From: JAGMCF01 sp964398885
GTDB lineage: Bacteria > Cloacimonadota > Cloacimonadia > JGIOTU-2
Assembly (NCBI GenBank): GCA_964398885.1
Contig: CAYNOU010000025.1
Coordinates: 1 to 32,179, forward strand
Direction of reading: 5' to 3'
Length of the DNA stretch: 32,179 bases
Both the position numbers and the translations under genes were made by a program. The notes below the pieces were generated by a model. The model did no database searches, was not told the DNA's origin, and saw only the letters and a list, made by a program, of their open reading frames with translations. How positions within the stretch are numbered: position 1 is the first letter of the stretch; each line of letters opens with the position of its first letter. Positions 32,097 to 32,179 of the stretch are shown here, one piece after another.

Positions 32097-32179
32097 GGTT
32101 CAGATTTGTAATCTGAACCATTTATTTTTTCATCTAATTAATTTAATTACTCTTTTCAAAACTTTATGGTTCAAGTTAC
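32097..32179. repeat. Dispersed repeats A and B, copy 2 (joined, runs to window end)
   Basis: GGTTCAGAT/ATCTGAACC (32097-32119) followed by ATTTATTTTTTC and then repeat B (32131 onward, to GGTTCAAGTTAC). Here A and B are contiguous. In the first copy they are separated by about 145 bp of other repeat sequence. Confidence 0.8.

Noticed and set aside
30608..32179. CRISPR array or integron attC sites
   Set aside because: Repeats are few, differ in spacing by hundreds of bases and enclose genes rather than uniform spacers; no integrase or cas gene is visible and no clear attC consensus was found.

Overview
The window is AT-rich bacterial chromosome. At least six large secreted proteins end in a Type IX secretion (T9SS) C-terminal sorting domain, with a 'NYPNPF' turn, a 'KIY(D/N)IKG(R/Q)LVK' strand, 'W(D/N)GKD', 'GIY' and a final 'KK(M/V)xxL(R/K)'. 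This tail, with no sign of phage or plasmid, points to the FCB superphylum, perhaps an uncultured lineage such as Cloacimonadota, Marinimicrobia or WOR-3. The phylum is inferred and cannot be fixed from this window.

Layout. (1) 1-4572, minus strand: a tight housekeeping cluster reading tdk, a dubious spacer ORF, yggT, divIVA-like, purine nucleoside phosphorylase, traR/dksA-like and lspA. It ends in a secreted lamin-tail-domain protein that runs off the window and overlaps lspA by ATGA. (2) 4763-15004, minus strand: five consecutive T9SS cargo genes. They are a C13 (legumain-like) protease with a beta-helix, three FG-GAP/VCBS beta-propeller paralogues with a mosaic gene-conversion history, and an Asp-box (BNR/sortilin-like) propeller. 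(3) 15245-19335, plus strand: tRNA-Val(GAC), cob(I)alamin adenosyltransferase and an adenosylcobalamin-dependent class II ribonucleotide reductase. The reductase is interrupted by a 365-residue LAGLIDADG intein directly before its predicted thiyl-radical cysteine. (4) 19336-24224: repeat-rich DNA around a periplasmic tricorn-type protease, an orphan antitoxin-like gene, and the last codons of a deleted T9SS cargo gene. (5) 24225-29474, plus strand: a giant C25 gingipain-like protease with MAM-like, PKD and beta-helix regions and a T9SS tail. (6) 29475-32179, minus strand: small hypothetical genes and a truncated aminotransferase separated by dispersed hairpin repeats.

How the genes fit together. 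The adenosyltransferase makes the cofactor used by the neighbouring reductase. The T9SS genes form a surface or secreted module of two different clan-CD proteases and several propeller or helix proteins, and LspA and tricorn also act at the envelope.

The most unusual signal is a population of short palindromic or tandem repeats. They lie between genes but also in frame inside genes. Three sit in the sorting domain of the C25 protease, three in the tricorn gene, and others in the sorting domains of the C13 and FG-GAP proteins. An identical 15-bp palindrome (TCCGCCTCAGGCGGA) encodes the same peptide core (GSASGG) in two unrelated proteins. This resembles the protein-coding palindromic elements of Rickettsia.
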